From Firmicutes bacterium CAG:646 (GTDB lineage: Bacteria > Bacillota > Clostridia > Lachnospirales > Lachnospiraceae): DNA of 27,210 nucleotides. Positions 1 through 7,380 of the stretch are shown piece after piece. The notes below the pieces were generated by a model, which had not been told where the DNA came from, searched no databases, and saw nothing but the letters and a program-made list of their open reading frames with translations. The stretch covers positions 1 through 27,210 of the forward strand of contig HF995373.1 of the NCBI GenBank assembly GCA_000432335.1, given 5' to 3'. Within the stretch, counting starts at the first letter, position 1. Each line of letters begins with the position of its first letter. The position numbers and the translations under genes were made by a program.

Positions 1-1
1 G

Positions 2-331
2 GTAAAAGAGGTACGGCCGGAGTATGCGTTTTACATTACGATGGCTGCCGGTCTGGCTATTTTATTTTTTTCAGTGGGAAAGTTATCCTATCTGCTGGAA
101 GCCCTTCGGGAAATGAAAGAATATATTCCGATAGAGACTACCTATGTGAATATTTTGCTGAAAATGATCGGTATCACGTATATCGGTCAGTTTTCAGCCG
201 GGCTCTGTAAGGATGCAGGGTATCAGGCGGTCGCCAGTCAGATTCAGATTTTTGGGAGATTGGCAGTTTTGGCGGTAAGTATGCCTGTTCTGACGGCACT
301 TTTGGAGACAATTCATGAGTTTTTGGGTTAG
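2..331 (+). CDS. spoIIIAD: Stage III sporulation protein AD, 5' partial
   Basis: SpoIIIAD is an integral membrane protein of the SpoIIIA-SpoIIQ channel that links mother cell and forespore after engulfment. The reading frame is open from the first bases of the window (VKEVRPEYAFYITMAAG), so the gene begins upstream; the first in-window ATG at 41 is internal. About 109 residues are visible against a usual length near 130. They contain a hydrophobic segment right after the start of the visible part, an amphipathic middle (KMIGITYIGQFSAGLCKDAG) and a final hydrophobic segment, the typical three-helix pattern of the AC/AD proteins. The end overlaps the spoIIIAE start by 17 bases, which suggests translational coupling. 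Identity rests on sequence and on the intact AD-AE-AF-AG-AH order. In B. subtilis the operon is driven by sigma-E; that promoter would lie outside this window. Confidence 0.93.
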   Translation, partial: VKEVRPEYAFYITMAAGLAILFFSVGKLSYLLEALREMKEYIPIETTYVNILLKMIGITYIGQFSAGLCKDAGYQAVASQIQIFGRLAVLAVSMPVLTALLETIHEFLG

Positions 332-1475
332 AAGAATCGCAGGAAATTTTCTGCTGATTGGACTGTTGTTTCTTTTGAGGGGAGAAATCTGTCAGGCTTC
401 CATGGAAGAGGGGCAGAGCGAGGCAGAGTTCATGCAGCAGGAAATGGTGGAAGATTTGGAATTATCTCAGGTAGAGCGAGCCGTGGATGAGCTTTTGGAA
501 GAAGATGTTTCTTTCCGGGAGCTTTTTCAGGGGCTTGTAAAAGATGGACAGATATCATTTGATTTTTCATGGGAAAAAGTAGGGCTGTTGTTTTTAGCAG
601 ATGTTTTGGGAATTCAGAAAAAAACCTGTATTCATATTTTGTTGTTGGTACTGGTGGCAGCGCTGTTTTCAGGATTTTCCGGTGTTTTGGAAAATCGGCA
701 GATAGGAGAAATTTCGTTTTATATCGTTTATCTGTTTTTGTTTGTTCTTTTGTTGAAAAATTTTGAGGGATTCAGCAGTCAGATTCAGGAAACTATGACC
801 AGGACAGTGGAATTTATGCGAGCTTTGCTGCCCGCTTATTATCTGGCGATAACGGCGGCGGAGGGAGTTTCTACGGCAACGCTGTTTTATCAGATGATTC
901 TTCTGATTATTTTGCTGGCGGAACGGGTGATCCTGGCATTTTTACTTCCAGGGGTACGGATATATTTTCTTGTGGAACTGACCAATTATCTCACGAAAGA
1001 AGAGTTGTTATCGAAAATGGCAGAATTGTTGAAAACGGGGATTCAGTGGGCTTTAAAAACAATCGTGGGTGTTATTTTGGGACTGCAGCTGATTCAGAGA
1101 CTGATCTCTCCGGCAGTGGATGCCCTGAAACGAACGATTGTGGGAAAAACGGCGGAGGCGATTCCAGGAGTGGGAAATCTGTTCAGCGGAGTTACCGAGA
1201 TGGTCTTAGGTTCCGCCGTATTGATTAAAAATTGTCTGGGCGCAGCAGCATTGATCATTCTTTTGCTGGCGGCGGCGCCTCCGGTGATCCGTCTGGGTGT
1301 ATCTTCTGTTTTTTATAGATTTATAGCGGCGTTGGTGCAGCCGGTGACAGATAATCGGATGGTAGGGTGTATTCAGACGATGGGAGAAGGCGTGGGAATG
1401 CTTTTGCGGCTGTTATTTACGGTAGAAATTCTTTTTTTTCTCACCATAGCTATTTTGGCAGGTTCTCTGGGATAA
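315..1475 (+). CDS. spoIIIAE: Stage III sporulation protein AE
   Basis: SpoIIIAE is a polytopic membrane component of the mother-cell side of the SpoIIIA-SpoIIQ feeding tube. The 386-residue product is close to the 399 of B. subtilis. It starts with a basic stretch and hydrophobic core ending near residue 29, consistent with a signal peptide, followed by an acidic soluble region (about 30-95). From about residue 100 there are several long hydrophobic segments, including one near 235-260 and the glycine/alanine-rich AALIILLLAAAPPVIRLG stretch near 310-330. The ATG at 315 lies inside the end of spoIIIAD. It is followed after 22 bases by spoIIIAF. Confidence 0.95.
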   Translation: MSFWVRRIAGNFLLIGLLFLLRGEICQASMEEGQSEAEFMQQEMVEDLELSQVERAVDELLEEDVSFRELFQGLVKDGQISFDFSWEKVGLLFLADVLGIQKKTCIHILLLVLVAALFSGFSGVLENRQIGEISFYIVYLFLFVLLLKNFEGFSSQIQETMTRTVEFMRALLPAYYLAITAAEGVSTATLFYQMILLIILLAERVILAFLLPGVRIYFLVELTNYLTKEELLSKMAELLKTGIQWALKTIVGVILGLQLIQRLISPAVDALKRTIVGKTAEAIPGVGNLFSGVTEMVLGSAVLIKNCLGAAALIILLLAAAPPVIRLGVSSVFYRFIAALVQPVTDNRMVGCIQTMGEGVGMLLRLLFTVEILFFLTIAILAGSLG

Positions 1476-1497
1476 GGCAAAGTGCAAGGAGGTAGTT

Positions 1498-2013
1498 ATG
1501 GAGTGGCTGGCTGAGTGGGTGAAAAATCTGGCGGTATACTTTATTTTTCTGTCGGCTTTGCTGCATTTTCTCCCGGAGGGTGAGGAACGAAAATACATCC
1601 GTTTTTATATGGGAATTCTCCTGATTCTGTTGATTTTACGTCCGTTTTTACAGATAGGGGACTGGGACAGGCAGTTGGAGAAAGCGGTGCTTTCAGATTC
1701 TCTGGAGGAAGAATTTGAGGAAATGATGCGGGAGACGAAAAGACAGGAAGTGGCGGGGACTGATTATGTGAAAAAAGCTTGTGAAAGAGAGCTGGAGCAG
1801 CAGTTGGAGCAGTTGACAGAAAATTGTGGATATGAACTGGTTTCCAGCAGAATCACCTTTTTTGAAGGAGAAGAGCTGGAGCTTCAGGATATTTCTCTGT
1901 GGGTAAAAAAAGAGGGGGAAGCTGCAGAAGGAGATGAGAAATTTTTAAAAAGTAGGCTGGAGGAAGTCTATAATATTCCGGAGGGTAATATAAATATAAG
2001 TATACAGGGGTAA
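1498..2013 (+). CDS. spoIIIAF: Stage III sporulation protein AF
   Basis: SpoIIIAF is a small membrane-anchored protein of the SpoIIIA complex whose soluble part has a ring-building fold in B. subtilis. The 171-residue product has two N-terminal membrane segments, about residues 10-26 and 33-52, separated by a charged EGEERK turn. A soluble acidic domain follows, in which SSRITFFEGEELELQDISLWV forms the likely beta-rich core. It is shorter than the B. subtilis protein (about 206 residues). The start ATG has a strong AAGGAGG site 5-6 bases upstream. Only three bases separate its stop from the spoIIIAG start. Confidence 0.93.
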   Translation: MEWLAEWVKNLAVYFIFLSALLHFLPEGEERKYIRFYMGILLILLILRPFLQIGDWDRQLEKAVLSDSLEEEFEEMMRETKRQEVAGTDYVKKACERELEQQLEQLTENCGYELVSSRITFFEGEELELQDISLWVKKEGEAAEGDEKFLKSRLEEVYNIPEGNINISIQG

Positions 2014-2016
2014 CGT

Positions 2017-2574
2017 ATGAAAGAAAGAGTGATTGCTGCGGTAAAAAAGATGAAGCGGGAACAGTGGATCGTCTGTGGGCTGGCAGGGCTTTTGCTTTTG
2101 GTTATTGCCATGCCTGTGAAAAAGACGGAACCAGAGGAGGTCTCGGTGGAAGAGACTGTTCAAAAGGATCAGGAGCCGGATATCCGACAGGAATATGAAA
2201 AGCAGTTGGAACTTGCCCTTTCTCAGGTTCAGGGAATAGGAAAAGTGAAGGTTTCTGTTACCATGGAATCTACAGGAAAGAAAATTGTAGAAAAAGATAT
2301 TCCGGAAGATTCGGAAATATCCAGCCAGAAAGACGGTCAGGGGATGGAGCATCAGAACCAGACTGCCAGCACACAGGAGACTACTGTGTATGAAGAAACG
2401 GAAGGAGGGAGTCAGATTCCCTATGTGGCTTCTGAAATCTATCCGGAGATCAGAGGCGTTCTGGTGGTGGCGCAGGGCGGAGATGATCCGGCACTGGTAC
2501 AGCAGATACAGGAAGCGGCAATGGCATTATTTCATGTGGAAGCCCATAAAATTAAAGTATTGAAAATGAAATGA
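2017..2574 (+). CDS. spoIIIAG: Stage III sporulation protein AG
   Basis: SpoIIIAG forms the large multimeric ring of the SpoIIIA-SpoIIQ complex in B. subtilis. The 185-residue product has a basic N-terminus, one membrane anchor (about residues 17-34, IVCGLAGLLLLVIAMPV) and a soluble domain. The ring-building region is recognisable as QLELALSQVQGIGKVKVSVTME, and later as YPEIRGVLVVAQGGDDPALVQ followed by a helix ending in FHVEAHKIKVLKMK. The middle (about residues 95-125) is rich in E, Q, S and T and is probably the loop inserted between the ring-building strands. Its stop overlaps the beginning of the next reading frame. Confidence 0.94.
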   Translation: MKERVIAAVKKMKREQWIVCGLAGLLLLVIAMPVKKTEPEEVSVEETVQKDQEPDIRQEYEKQLELALSQVQGIGKVKVSVTMESTGKKIVEKDIPEDSEISSQKDGQGMEHQNQTASTQETTVYEETEGGSQIPYVASEIYPEIRGVLVVAQGGDDPALVQQIQEAAMALFHVEAHKIKVLKMK

Positions 2575-2585
2575 GGAGAGAGATT

Positions 2586-3275
2586 GTGAAAAAAATATTA
2601 AAGAAAAATCAGATTATTATTACGGCTCTGGCAATTATGATTGCAGCAGCAGGGTACATCAGCTATTCGGATTCGAAACTGGATCCTGTAAAAACCTCCA
2701 GTGAAAAGAAAGGGACGGAAGTTACAGAGGAAACGGCTGATATGGATAGTGTACTTCAGGATATTGAAAGTCTGGATGAGGATATTACAGAAGAAATGGC
2801 AGCACAATCCTCTGAAGAGGGAACAGAGACAGCCAGTGCGGAGGGGGAGATAGCGGAGATGGAAACAGATATCTCGGATTCTTCGGTAGAAGCGCCGGGC
2901 GAGGCAGTGCTTACGGGGGCATCTACATATATGGCGCAGGCACGAATCAGCCGGGAACAGATTCGTTCTCAGAATAAAGAGACATTATTGGAGATTATCA
3001 ACAATGGAGAGCTTTCTCAGGAAGAACGTCAGAGCGCGATAGACAGTATGGTAAATATGACAGATCTGGTGGAAAAAGAAGCGGCCACAGAACTTCTTCT
3101 GGAAGCAAAAGGATTTGCAGATGTAGTGGTAAATCTTACAGGAGAAACGGCTGATATTGTAGTGCCGCAGACAGAAGTGGATGATGCCAGTCGGGCGCAG
3201 ATTGAAGATATTGTAAAAAGAAAGACAGGAGTGGCAGCGGAAAATATCGTGATCACGCCTATGAGTGAAGAGTAA
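2586..3275 (+). CDS. spoIIIAH: Stage III sporulation protein AH
   Basis: SpoIIIAH is the mother-cell protein that binds forespore SpoIIQ across the intermembrane space; its C-terminal domain resembles the YscJ/FliF ring-building domain. I prefer the GTG at 2586 as the start. It lies 7 bases after AGGAG (2574-2578), whereas the in-frame ATG at 2571 has no ribosome binding site. From that start the protein has 229 residues: a basic tip, one membrane helix (about 8-27), an acidic linker (about 30-115), and a C-terminal alpha/beta domain containing LLEAKGFADVVVNLTGETADIVV and the final helix before AAENIVITPM. It is the last gene of the operon; a structured inverted repeat follows. Confidence 0.94.
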   Translation: MKKILKKNQIIITALAIMIAAAGYISYSDSKLDPVKTSSEKKGTEVTEETADMDSVLQDIESLDEDITEEMAAQSSEEGTETASAEGEIAEMETDISDSSVEAPGEAVLTGASTYMAQARISREQIRSQNKETLLEIINNGELSQEERQSAIDSMVNMTDLVEKEAATELLLEAKGFADVVVNLTGETADIVVPQTEVDDASRAQIEDIVKRKTGVAAENIVITPMSEE

Positions 3276-3296
3276 AAAATCAAAGGAAAATTATTT

Positions 3297-3369
3297 AAAA
3301 ATGGAGCTGTTGCAGTAGGAGCATATTCAGAAAATTTCTGAATCATGTTTAAAGCGATAGCTCCATTTT
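3297..3369 (+). terminator. Two-tier inverted repeat after spoIIIAH, probable operon terminator
   Basis: An outer stem pairs 3297-3313 with 3354-3369. Eleven pairs are perfect (AAAATGGAGCT with AGCTCCATTTT), followed by five more with two G-U pairs. Inside, 3325-3343 is a second perfect 9-bp hairpin (ATTCAGAAA, one-base loop as written, TTTCTGAAT). The A-run on the left and short T-run on the right mean the element could terminate transcription in either direction, though the T-run is only four long. A role as a structured small RNA or leader is the alternative. Confidence 0.5.
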
Positions 3370-3383
3370 AGTTTGAAAGAATA

Positions 3384-3412
3384 TTGAATAAAATTTTTCG
3401 GTATGTTAGTAT
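3384..3412 (+). promoter_or_regulatory. Possible sigma-A promoter for the DUF6483-like gene
   Basis: TTGAAT (3384-3389), a 17-base spacer and TAGTAT (3407-3412) make a moderate match to a vegetative promoter. A transcript from it would begin near 3419. That leaves room for the ribosome binding site at 3435-3440, but almost none for a start at 3429. Confidence 0.4.
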
Positions 3413-3449
3413 GAAGTAAGCATAAAAAATGTCTGAGGTGGTGGCTGAT

Positions 3450-3824
3450 TTGTATGAGAATGATTATATTATGCGGATGATTCATGATATGATTCGAGCA
3501 CTTGCAAAGATTATTTTTCATAAGGATATCGATGAATGGGAGCAAATTTCCTTCCGAGACGAGGAGGCGGGAAAGTTATTTTCTGAGCTGGATGGTCTGC
3601 TTTACAAGAAGGACTTGAAAGGCGCGCAGTCTTTGTTGGAAAGCCGTTTGGATGTTGAATGTCTGGAAAATCTGAAAGTAGCTCTTTTGTTTTATGATCG
3701 GCTTAATCAGTTGGAAGATTCTGAGCTGGAAGAATATGGAATCAGCAGGGAAGATCTGGAAGAGCAGGTACGCAATGTGATGGAAAAATTTGGATACGGA
3801 GATCTGGGAGATTTCCTTTTGTGA
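3450..3824 (+). CDS. DUF6483-like small cytosolic protein
   Basis: The 124-residue acidic protein has no signal peptide or membrane segment. It begins with a helix rich in M, I and R (ENDYIMRMIHDMIRALAKII), and contains LKVALLFYDRLNQLEDSELEEYGISREDLEEQ, which I associate with DUF6483, a family of unknown function found in Firmicutes. The protein appears wholly helical and may resemble a TPR-like bundle; this is inference. TTG at 3450 is chosen because GAGGTG (3435-3440) sits 9 bases upstream. An in-frame ATG at 3429 would add seven residues but lacks a clear binding site. It stands alone between the spoIIIA terminator and the YkgJ-like gene. No function is proposed. Confidence 0.75.
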   Translation: MYENDYIMRMIHDMIRALAKIIFHKDIDEWEQISFRDEEAGKLFSELDGLLYKKDLKGAQSLLESRLDVECLENLKVALLFYDRLNQLEDSELEEYGISREDLEEQVRNVMEKFGYGDLGDFLL

Positions 3825-3856
3825 AAAAATAACTTACAGAAAATCGGGAGAGAACT

Positions 3857-4528
3857 ATGGAACGGGAAATTGATCTGAAGGAAATATCGGACGGGAAATT
3901 ATACAGCGCTAACGATATGGTAAAAGCAGGCTGTGACGATTGTAAGGGGTGTTCGGACTGCTGCCGGGGGATGGGCGAATCTATTTTGCTGGATCCTTTG
4001 GATATCTGTCGGATGACAGTACATCTGGAATGCACATTTGATGAATTGCTGAATACTTGTGTGGAACTGCATGTGGTAGACGGGGTAATCCTGCCGAATA
4101 TGAAGATGGCAGGGAAAGAAGAGCAGTGTCCGTTTTTAAATCAGGAAGGGCGGTGTAATATTCATAGAATCCGCCCGGGAATCTGTCGTTTGTTTCCTTT
4201 GGGAAGATGCTATGAGGAAGGGAGTTTTCGCTACTTCCTGCAGGTGCATGAATGCCGGAAAGAGCCAAAAACGAAAGTGAAGATCAAAAAGTGGCTGGAC
4301 ACGCCAAATCTGGGACAGTATGAAAGATTTGTGAGTCAATGGCATTATTTTCTGAAAGATGTACAGCAGATGTTGGAGTCTATGCAGTCGGATGGTATGG
4401 AGAGAAAGGTAACGTTATATCTTCTGGAAGAATTTTATCGGAAACCTTACGAGAGAGAAGAAGAATTTTATGAGGAATTTTCTCACCGATTGGAAAGAGC
4501 AAAAAAACAGATGGGATTTGCCGGGTAG
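3857..4528 (+). CDS. YkgJ-type cysteine-cluster protein
   Basis: The 223-residue protein has a dense N-terminal cysteine set, C26-x2-C29-x2-C32-x2-C35-C36 followed by RGMG, and further cysteines in CPFLNQEGRCNIHRIRPGIC, RLFPLGRC and HEC. This arrangement is that of the YkgJ/UPF0153 family, thought to bind zinc or an iron-sulfur cluster; the biochemical role is not established. The C-terminal third is charged and helical, without membrane segments. The ATG at 3857 follows a GGGAGAG site. The downstream metallopeptidase reading frame begins 14 bases after its stop, so the two probably share a transcript. A separate promoter begins only at the end of that next gene. Confidence 0.85.
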   Translation: MEREIDLKEISDGKLYSANDMVKAGCDDCKGCSDCCRGMGESILLDPLDICRMTVHLECTFDELLNTCVELHVVDGVILPNMKMAGKEEQCPFLNQEGRCNIHRIRPGICRLFPLGRCYEEGSFRYFLQVHECRKEPKTKVKIKKWLDTPNLGQYERFVSQWHYFLKDVQQMLESMQSDGMERKVTLYLLEEFYRKPYEREEEFYEEFSHRLERAKKQMGFAG

Positions 4529-4542
4529 GAGGGAAAAGCAAC

Positions 4543-5060
4543 ATGAAATACCAGTGGATACGCTCCAAAAGAAAAACCATAGCGATCCAGATTCGGGAGG
4601 ACGGAACAGTGATTGTCCGTTCTCCCGAATCTGTTTCCAGGAAAACCATAGAAGATTTTCTGAAAGAAAAGCAGGAGTGGATCGAAACGCATCAGAAAAG
4701 GCGGAACAGAGGAGGGCGCAGGCGCTTACCATAACGGAGGCGCAGAGGGAAGAAGGAATCGAAAGAGCCCGGAAAGTATTTCCGGAAAGAATCGCTTATT
4801 TTGCAAAGCAGATGGGAGTGACCTATGGAAGAGTTACTTTGCGGGAACAGAAAACCCGGTGGGGAAGCTGCAGCAGTAAGGGGAATCTCAATTTTAATTG
4901 GAAGTTAATCCTGCTCCCACTGGAATTGTTGGATTATGTAGTGGTACATGAGCTGGCGCATCGAAAAGAAATGAATCATTCGGCAGCGTTCTGGAAAGTG
5001 GTGGAGGAGGTCCTGCCGGATTATCGGGAGCGGAGAAAGGCGTTAAAAGAAATTTCTTGA
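4543..5060 (+). pseudogene. YgjP/DUF45-type zinc metallopeptidase, frameshifted
   Basis: The N-terminal half is read from ATG 4543 (MKYQWIRSKRKTIAIQIRED, then ESVSRKTIEDFLKEKQEWIE) and stops at 4734. The C-terminal half lies in another frame: KTRWGSCSSKGNLNFNWKL, then the zinc motif HELAH, then NHSAAFWKVVEE, ending at 5060. Together they give the layout of the YgjP-like, M48-related metallopeptidases (about 170-230 residues). The frames meet near 4695-4705, at CAGAAAAGG. Restoring one A there makes one 172-residue protein, and the total length of 518 bases is one short of a multiple of three. Either the gene was recently inactivated or the sequence carries a homopolymer error. The site is a poor slippery sequence, so programmed frameshifting is unlikely. 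A good GGAGG site precedes the ATG. Confidence 0.85.
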
Positions 5061-5086
5061 CAGCCAGAAACTACCTATACTACAAT
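5057..5086 (+). promoter_or_regulatory. Sigma-A promoter of prfC
   Basis: TTGACA (5057-5062) and TACAAT (5081-5086), spaced by 18 bases, form a near-consensus vegetative promoter. Its -35 box overlaps the stop codon of the preceding metallopeptidase gene. Transcription would start near 5093, giving prfC a leader of about 113 bases. Confidence 0.75.
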
Positions 5087-5100
5087 ACATTACATGTGAA

Positions 5101-5176
5101 GATGTTGGGGTCATAAAGGCATAAAATCACTTATGTGCAAGCACAACGTGGTTTATGACCTTTTGACCCTGGCATC
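5101..5176 (+). ncRNA. Structured prfC leader with two competing pairings
   Basis: Bases 5101-5113 can pair with 5164-5176 over 13 uninterrupted positions (three of them G-U). Alternatively GGTCATAAA (5109-5117) pairs perfectly with TTTATGACC (5152-5160). The two share 5109-5113 and so exclude each other. A small hairpin (5134-5137 with 5142-5145) lies inside both. No T-run follows, so it is not an ordinary terminator. The ribosome binding site of prfC begins 17 bases downstream. The pairings are visible in the sequence; a regulatory role is inference, and I recognise no known riboswitch class. Confidence 0.5.
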
Positions 5177-5205
5177 GTGTGAATAAATAGATGGAGGTCT
5201 CTTAC

Positions 5206-6798
5206 GTGGCTGATTATACCAATGAAATAAAAAAAAGACGAACATTTGCGATTATTTCTCATCCTGATGCGGGAAAGACAACACTGACAGAGAAATTTCT
5301 TTTATATGGAGGAGCGATCAATCTGGCGGGAAGTGTAAAGGGAAAAGCAACTGCTCGTCATGCGGTTTCTGACTGGATGGAGATTGAGAAAGAGAGAGGT
5401 ATCTCGGTTACCTCATCCGTTCTTCAGTTTAATTATGATGGATATTGTATTAATATTTTGGATACGCCGGGGCATCAGGACTTTTCTGAGGATACTTACC
5501 GTACGCTGATGGCGGCGGACTCTGCGGTGATGGTCATTGATGCATCGAAAGGTGTGGAGGCGCAGACAAGAAAGCTGTTTAAAGTATGCGCGATGCGTCA
5601 CATTCCAATTTTTACGTTTATCAATAAGCTGGACCGGGATGCCAATGATACCTTTGAATTGCTGGATGATATTGAAAAAGAGCTGGGGATTCCCACCTGT
5701 CCGGTGAACTGGCCGATTGGTTCCGGGAAAAAATTCCGCGGTGTCTATGACAGAGATACGAGAAAAGTTCTCACATTTTCCGATACGATGAAGGGAACGA
5801 AAGAAGGCGTTATTGAGGAAATCGATCTGACAGATGCAAGAATTGATGAAGTGATGGACCCGGAGCAGAAAGAACAGCTTTTGGATGAAATAGAACTTCT
5901 GGATGGAGCCAGCGCAGAATTTGATATGGAAGAAGTGAGCAAAGGAAAGCTTTCGCCGGTATTTTTTGGTTCTGCTCTCACAAACTTTGGTGTAGAGACC
6001 TTTCTTCAGCATTTCCTTCGCATGACCAGTTCTCCTTTGTCGAGAACGGCAGACTGCGGTGTGATCGATCCTATGAAAGAAGAATTTTCCGCTTTTGTGT
6101 TTAAGATTCAGGCGAATATGAACAAAGCTCATAGGGATCGTATTGCTTTTATGAGAATTTGTTCCGGAAAGTTTGACGCTGGAATGGAAGTGTTCCATGT
6201 ACAGGGAAATAAAAAGATGCGTCTTTCTCAGCCACAGCAGATGATGGCGCAGGATCGTCATATTGTGGAAGAGGCTTATGCGGGCGATATTATCGGTGTG
6301 TTTGATCCGGGTATTTTTTCCATTGGAGATACAGTATGCACGCCGGGTAAGAAGTTTGCCTATGAAGGAATTCCTACGTTTGCGCCGGAGCATTTTGCCC
6401 GAGTGCGTCTTTTGGACAGTATGAAGAGAAAACAGTTCGTAAAAGGTGTGAATCAGATTGCCCAGGAAGGCGCCATTCAGATTTTTCAGGAGTACTCCGG
6501 CGGTATGGAAGAAATTATTGTGGGCGTCGTGGGTGTTTTGCAGTTTGACGTCCTGAAGTATCGTCTGGAAAATGAGTATAATGTGGAGATCCGTTTGGAA
6601 AATCTTCCCTATGAGCATATTCGCTGGATTGCGAATAAAGAAGAGGTGGATGTGGAACATCTGACGGGTACTTCCGATATGAAGAAAGTAAAAGATATGC
6701 GTGGAAATCCATTGCTCCTGTTTATCAATTCCTGGAGTGTGGGTATGACTCTGGATCGAAATGAAAATCTGATTCTGGAAGAGTTCAGTAAAAACTAA
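5206..6798 (+). CDS. prfC: Peptide chain release factor 3 (GTPase)
   Basis: RF3 is a cytosolic translational GTPase that removes RF1 and RF2 from the ribosome after termination. From the GTG at 5206 the protein has 530 residues, the usual RF3 length. This start is preferred over the in-frame ATG at 5191 because GGAGGT (5193-5198) lies between them, 7 bases before the GTG. The GTPase domain shows the P-loop HPDAGKTT near residue 20, switch II DTPGHQDF near 90, and NKLDRD near 140. The middle and C-terminal parts carry RF3-like stretches such as QANMNKAHRDRIAFMRICSG and VGVVGVLQFDVLKYRLENEY. It is monocistronic as far as can be seen, with its own promoter and a structured leader. Confidence 0.96.
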   Translation: MADYTNEIKKRRTFAIISHPDAGKTTLTEKFLLYGGAINLAGSVKGKATARHAVSDWMEIEKERGISVTSSVLQFNYDGYCINILDTPGHQDFSEDTYRTLMAADSAVMVIDASKGVEAQTRKLFKVCAMRHIPIFTFINKLDRDANDTFELLDDIEKELGIPTCPVNWPIGSGKKFRGVYDRDTRKVLTFSDTMKGTKEGVIEEIDLTDARIDEVMDPEQKEQLLDEIELLDGASAEFDMEEVSKGKLSPVFFGSALTNFGVETFLQHFLRMTSSPLSRTADCGVIDPMKEEFSAFVFKIQANMNKAHRDRIAFMRICSGKFDAGMEVFHVQGNKKMRLSQPQQMMAQDRHIVEEAYAGDIIGVFDPGIFSIGDTVCTPGKKFAYEGIPTFAPEHFARVRLLDSMKRKQFVKGVNQIAQEGAIQIFQEYSGGMEEIIVGVVGVLQFDVLKYRLENEYNVEIRLENLPYEHIRWIANKEEVDVEHLTGTSDMKKVKDMRGNPLLLFINSWSVGMTLDRNENLILEEFSKN

Positions 6799-6827
6799 GG
6801 AAACCCCTTTTAATTTTCAAAATTTTT

Positions 6828-6836
6828 TGATATAAT
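6828..6836 (+). promoter_or_regulatory. Extended -10 promoter of the Asp23-family gene
   Basis: TGATATAAT, a perfect -10 hexamer (6831-6836) with the TGn extension, lies 70 bases before the Asp23-family start in an AT-rich stretch. The -35 region is weak, as is common for extended -10 promoters. Confidence 0.65.
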
Positions 6837-6905
6837 AAACGAAGTTGATTAGGCTGTAGGAAAAGGAATAGCAGTCTGAAAAGAGATGAGCAAGGAGGTT
6901 TCGAG

Positions 6906-7292
6906 ATGTCAGAGAGCAGAAAAGATAACAGAGATACGTATACGATATATGACGATCAGTCGATTGGGACTGTACAGATTGCAGATGAGGTAGTAGCGAT
7001 TATTGCAGGACTGGCAGCTACGGAGGTGGAAGGTGTTGCTTCCATGAACGGCAATATTACGAATGAGCTGGTGGGAAAACTGGGAATGAAGAGTTTGTCC
7101 AAAGGTGTGAAAGTAGATGTGCTGGATAATGTAGTCTGTGTAGATCTGAATTTGAATCTTGAGTATGGATATAATATTCCGGAGATCTGTCAGACAGTAC
7201 AGGAGAAGGTAAAAACAGCCATTGAGAATATGACTGGACTTCAGGTTTCCGATGTGAATATCAGCATTGCCAGTGTGGAACTGGAAAAATAA
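6906..7292 (+). CDS. Asp23/Gls24 family protein (YqhY-like)
   Basis: The 128-residue product is a typical Asp23/Gls24 protein. The core reads GTVQIADEVVAIIAGLAATEVEGVASM, then KLGMKSLSKGVKVDV, and the end carries VQEKVKTAIENMTGLQVSDVNISI. In this family, members next to nusB resemble B. subtilis YqhY, which is linked to control of fatty-acid precursor (malonyl-CoA) synthesis, while staphylococcal Asp23 is an envelope-stress protein; which applies here cannot be told from sequence. It has no signal or membrane segment. GGAGG (about 6895-6899) precedes the ATG. A terminator-like hairpin separates it from nusB. Confidence 0.92.
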   Translation: MSESRKDNRDTYTIYDDQSIGTVQIADEVVAIIAGLAATEVEGVASMNGNITNELVGKLGMKSLSKGVKVDVLDNVVCVDLNLNLEYGYNIPEICQTVQEKVKTAIENMTGLQVSDVNISIASVELEK

Positions 7293-7306
7293 GACATCAA
7301 CAAAGG

Positions 7307-7338
7307 ATGGGGAGTCTGGTTACGGGACGCCCCATTTT
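7307..7338 (+). terminator. Hairpin between the Asp23-family gene and nusB
   Basis: ATGGGG (7307-7312) pairs with CCCCAT (7330-7335). After one mismatch the stem continues with GTC/GAC around a loop of about nine bases, and TTTT follows. The T-run is short, so some read-through into nusB is likely; no strong promoter is visible before nusB. Confidence 0.55.
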
Positions 7339-7380
7339 CACTTTACAGGATAGAGAAAATAGAAATCAGCGGAGGATAGC

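Noticed and set aside
4470..4700. Plus-strand frame that joins the metallopeptidase C-terminal half from 4470
   Set aside because: Its first part lies inside the YkgJ-like gene and across the true N-terminal frame; the genuine N-terminus is in the 4543 frame.
4690..4705. Programmed -1 frameshift in the metallopeptidase gene
   Set aside because: CAG-AAA-AGG lacks a heptameric slippery sequence and I see no stimulatory hairpin; mutation or sequence error is more likely.
5413..6660. Long open frame of 415 codons on the minus strand
   Set aside because: It lies entirely antisense to prfC, has a composition typical of a shadow frame (rich in H, F, N, I) and no domain or binding site; prfC is certain.
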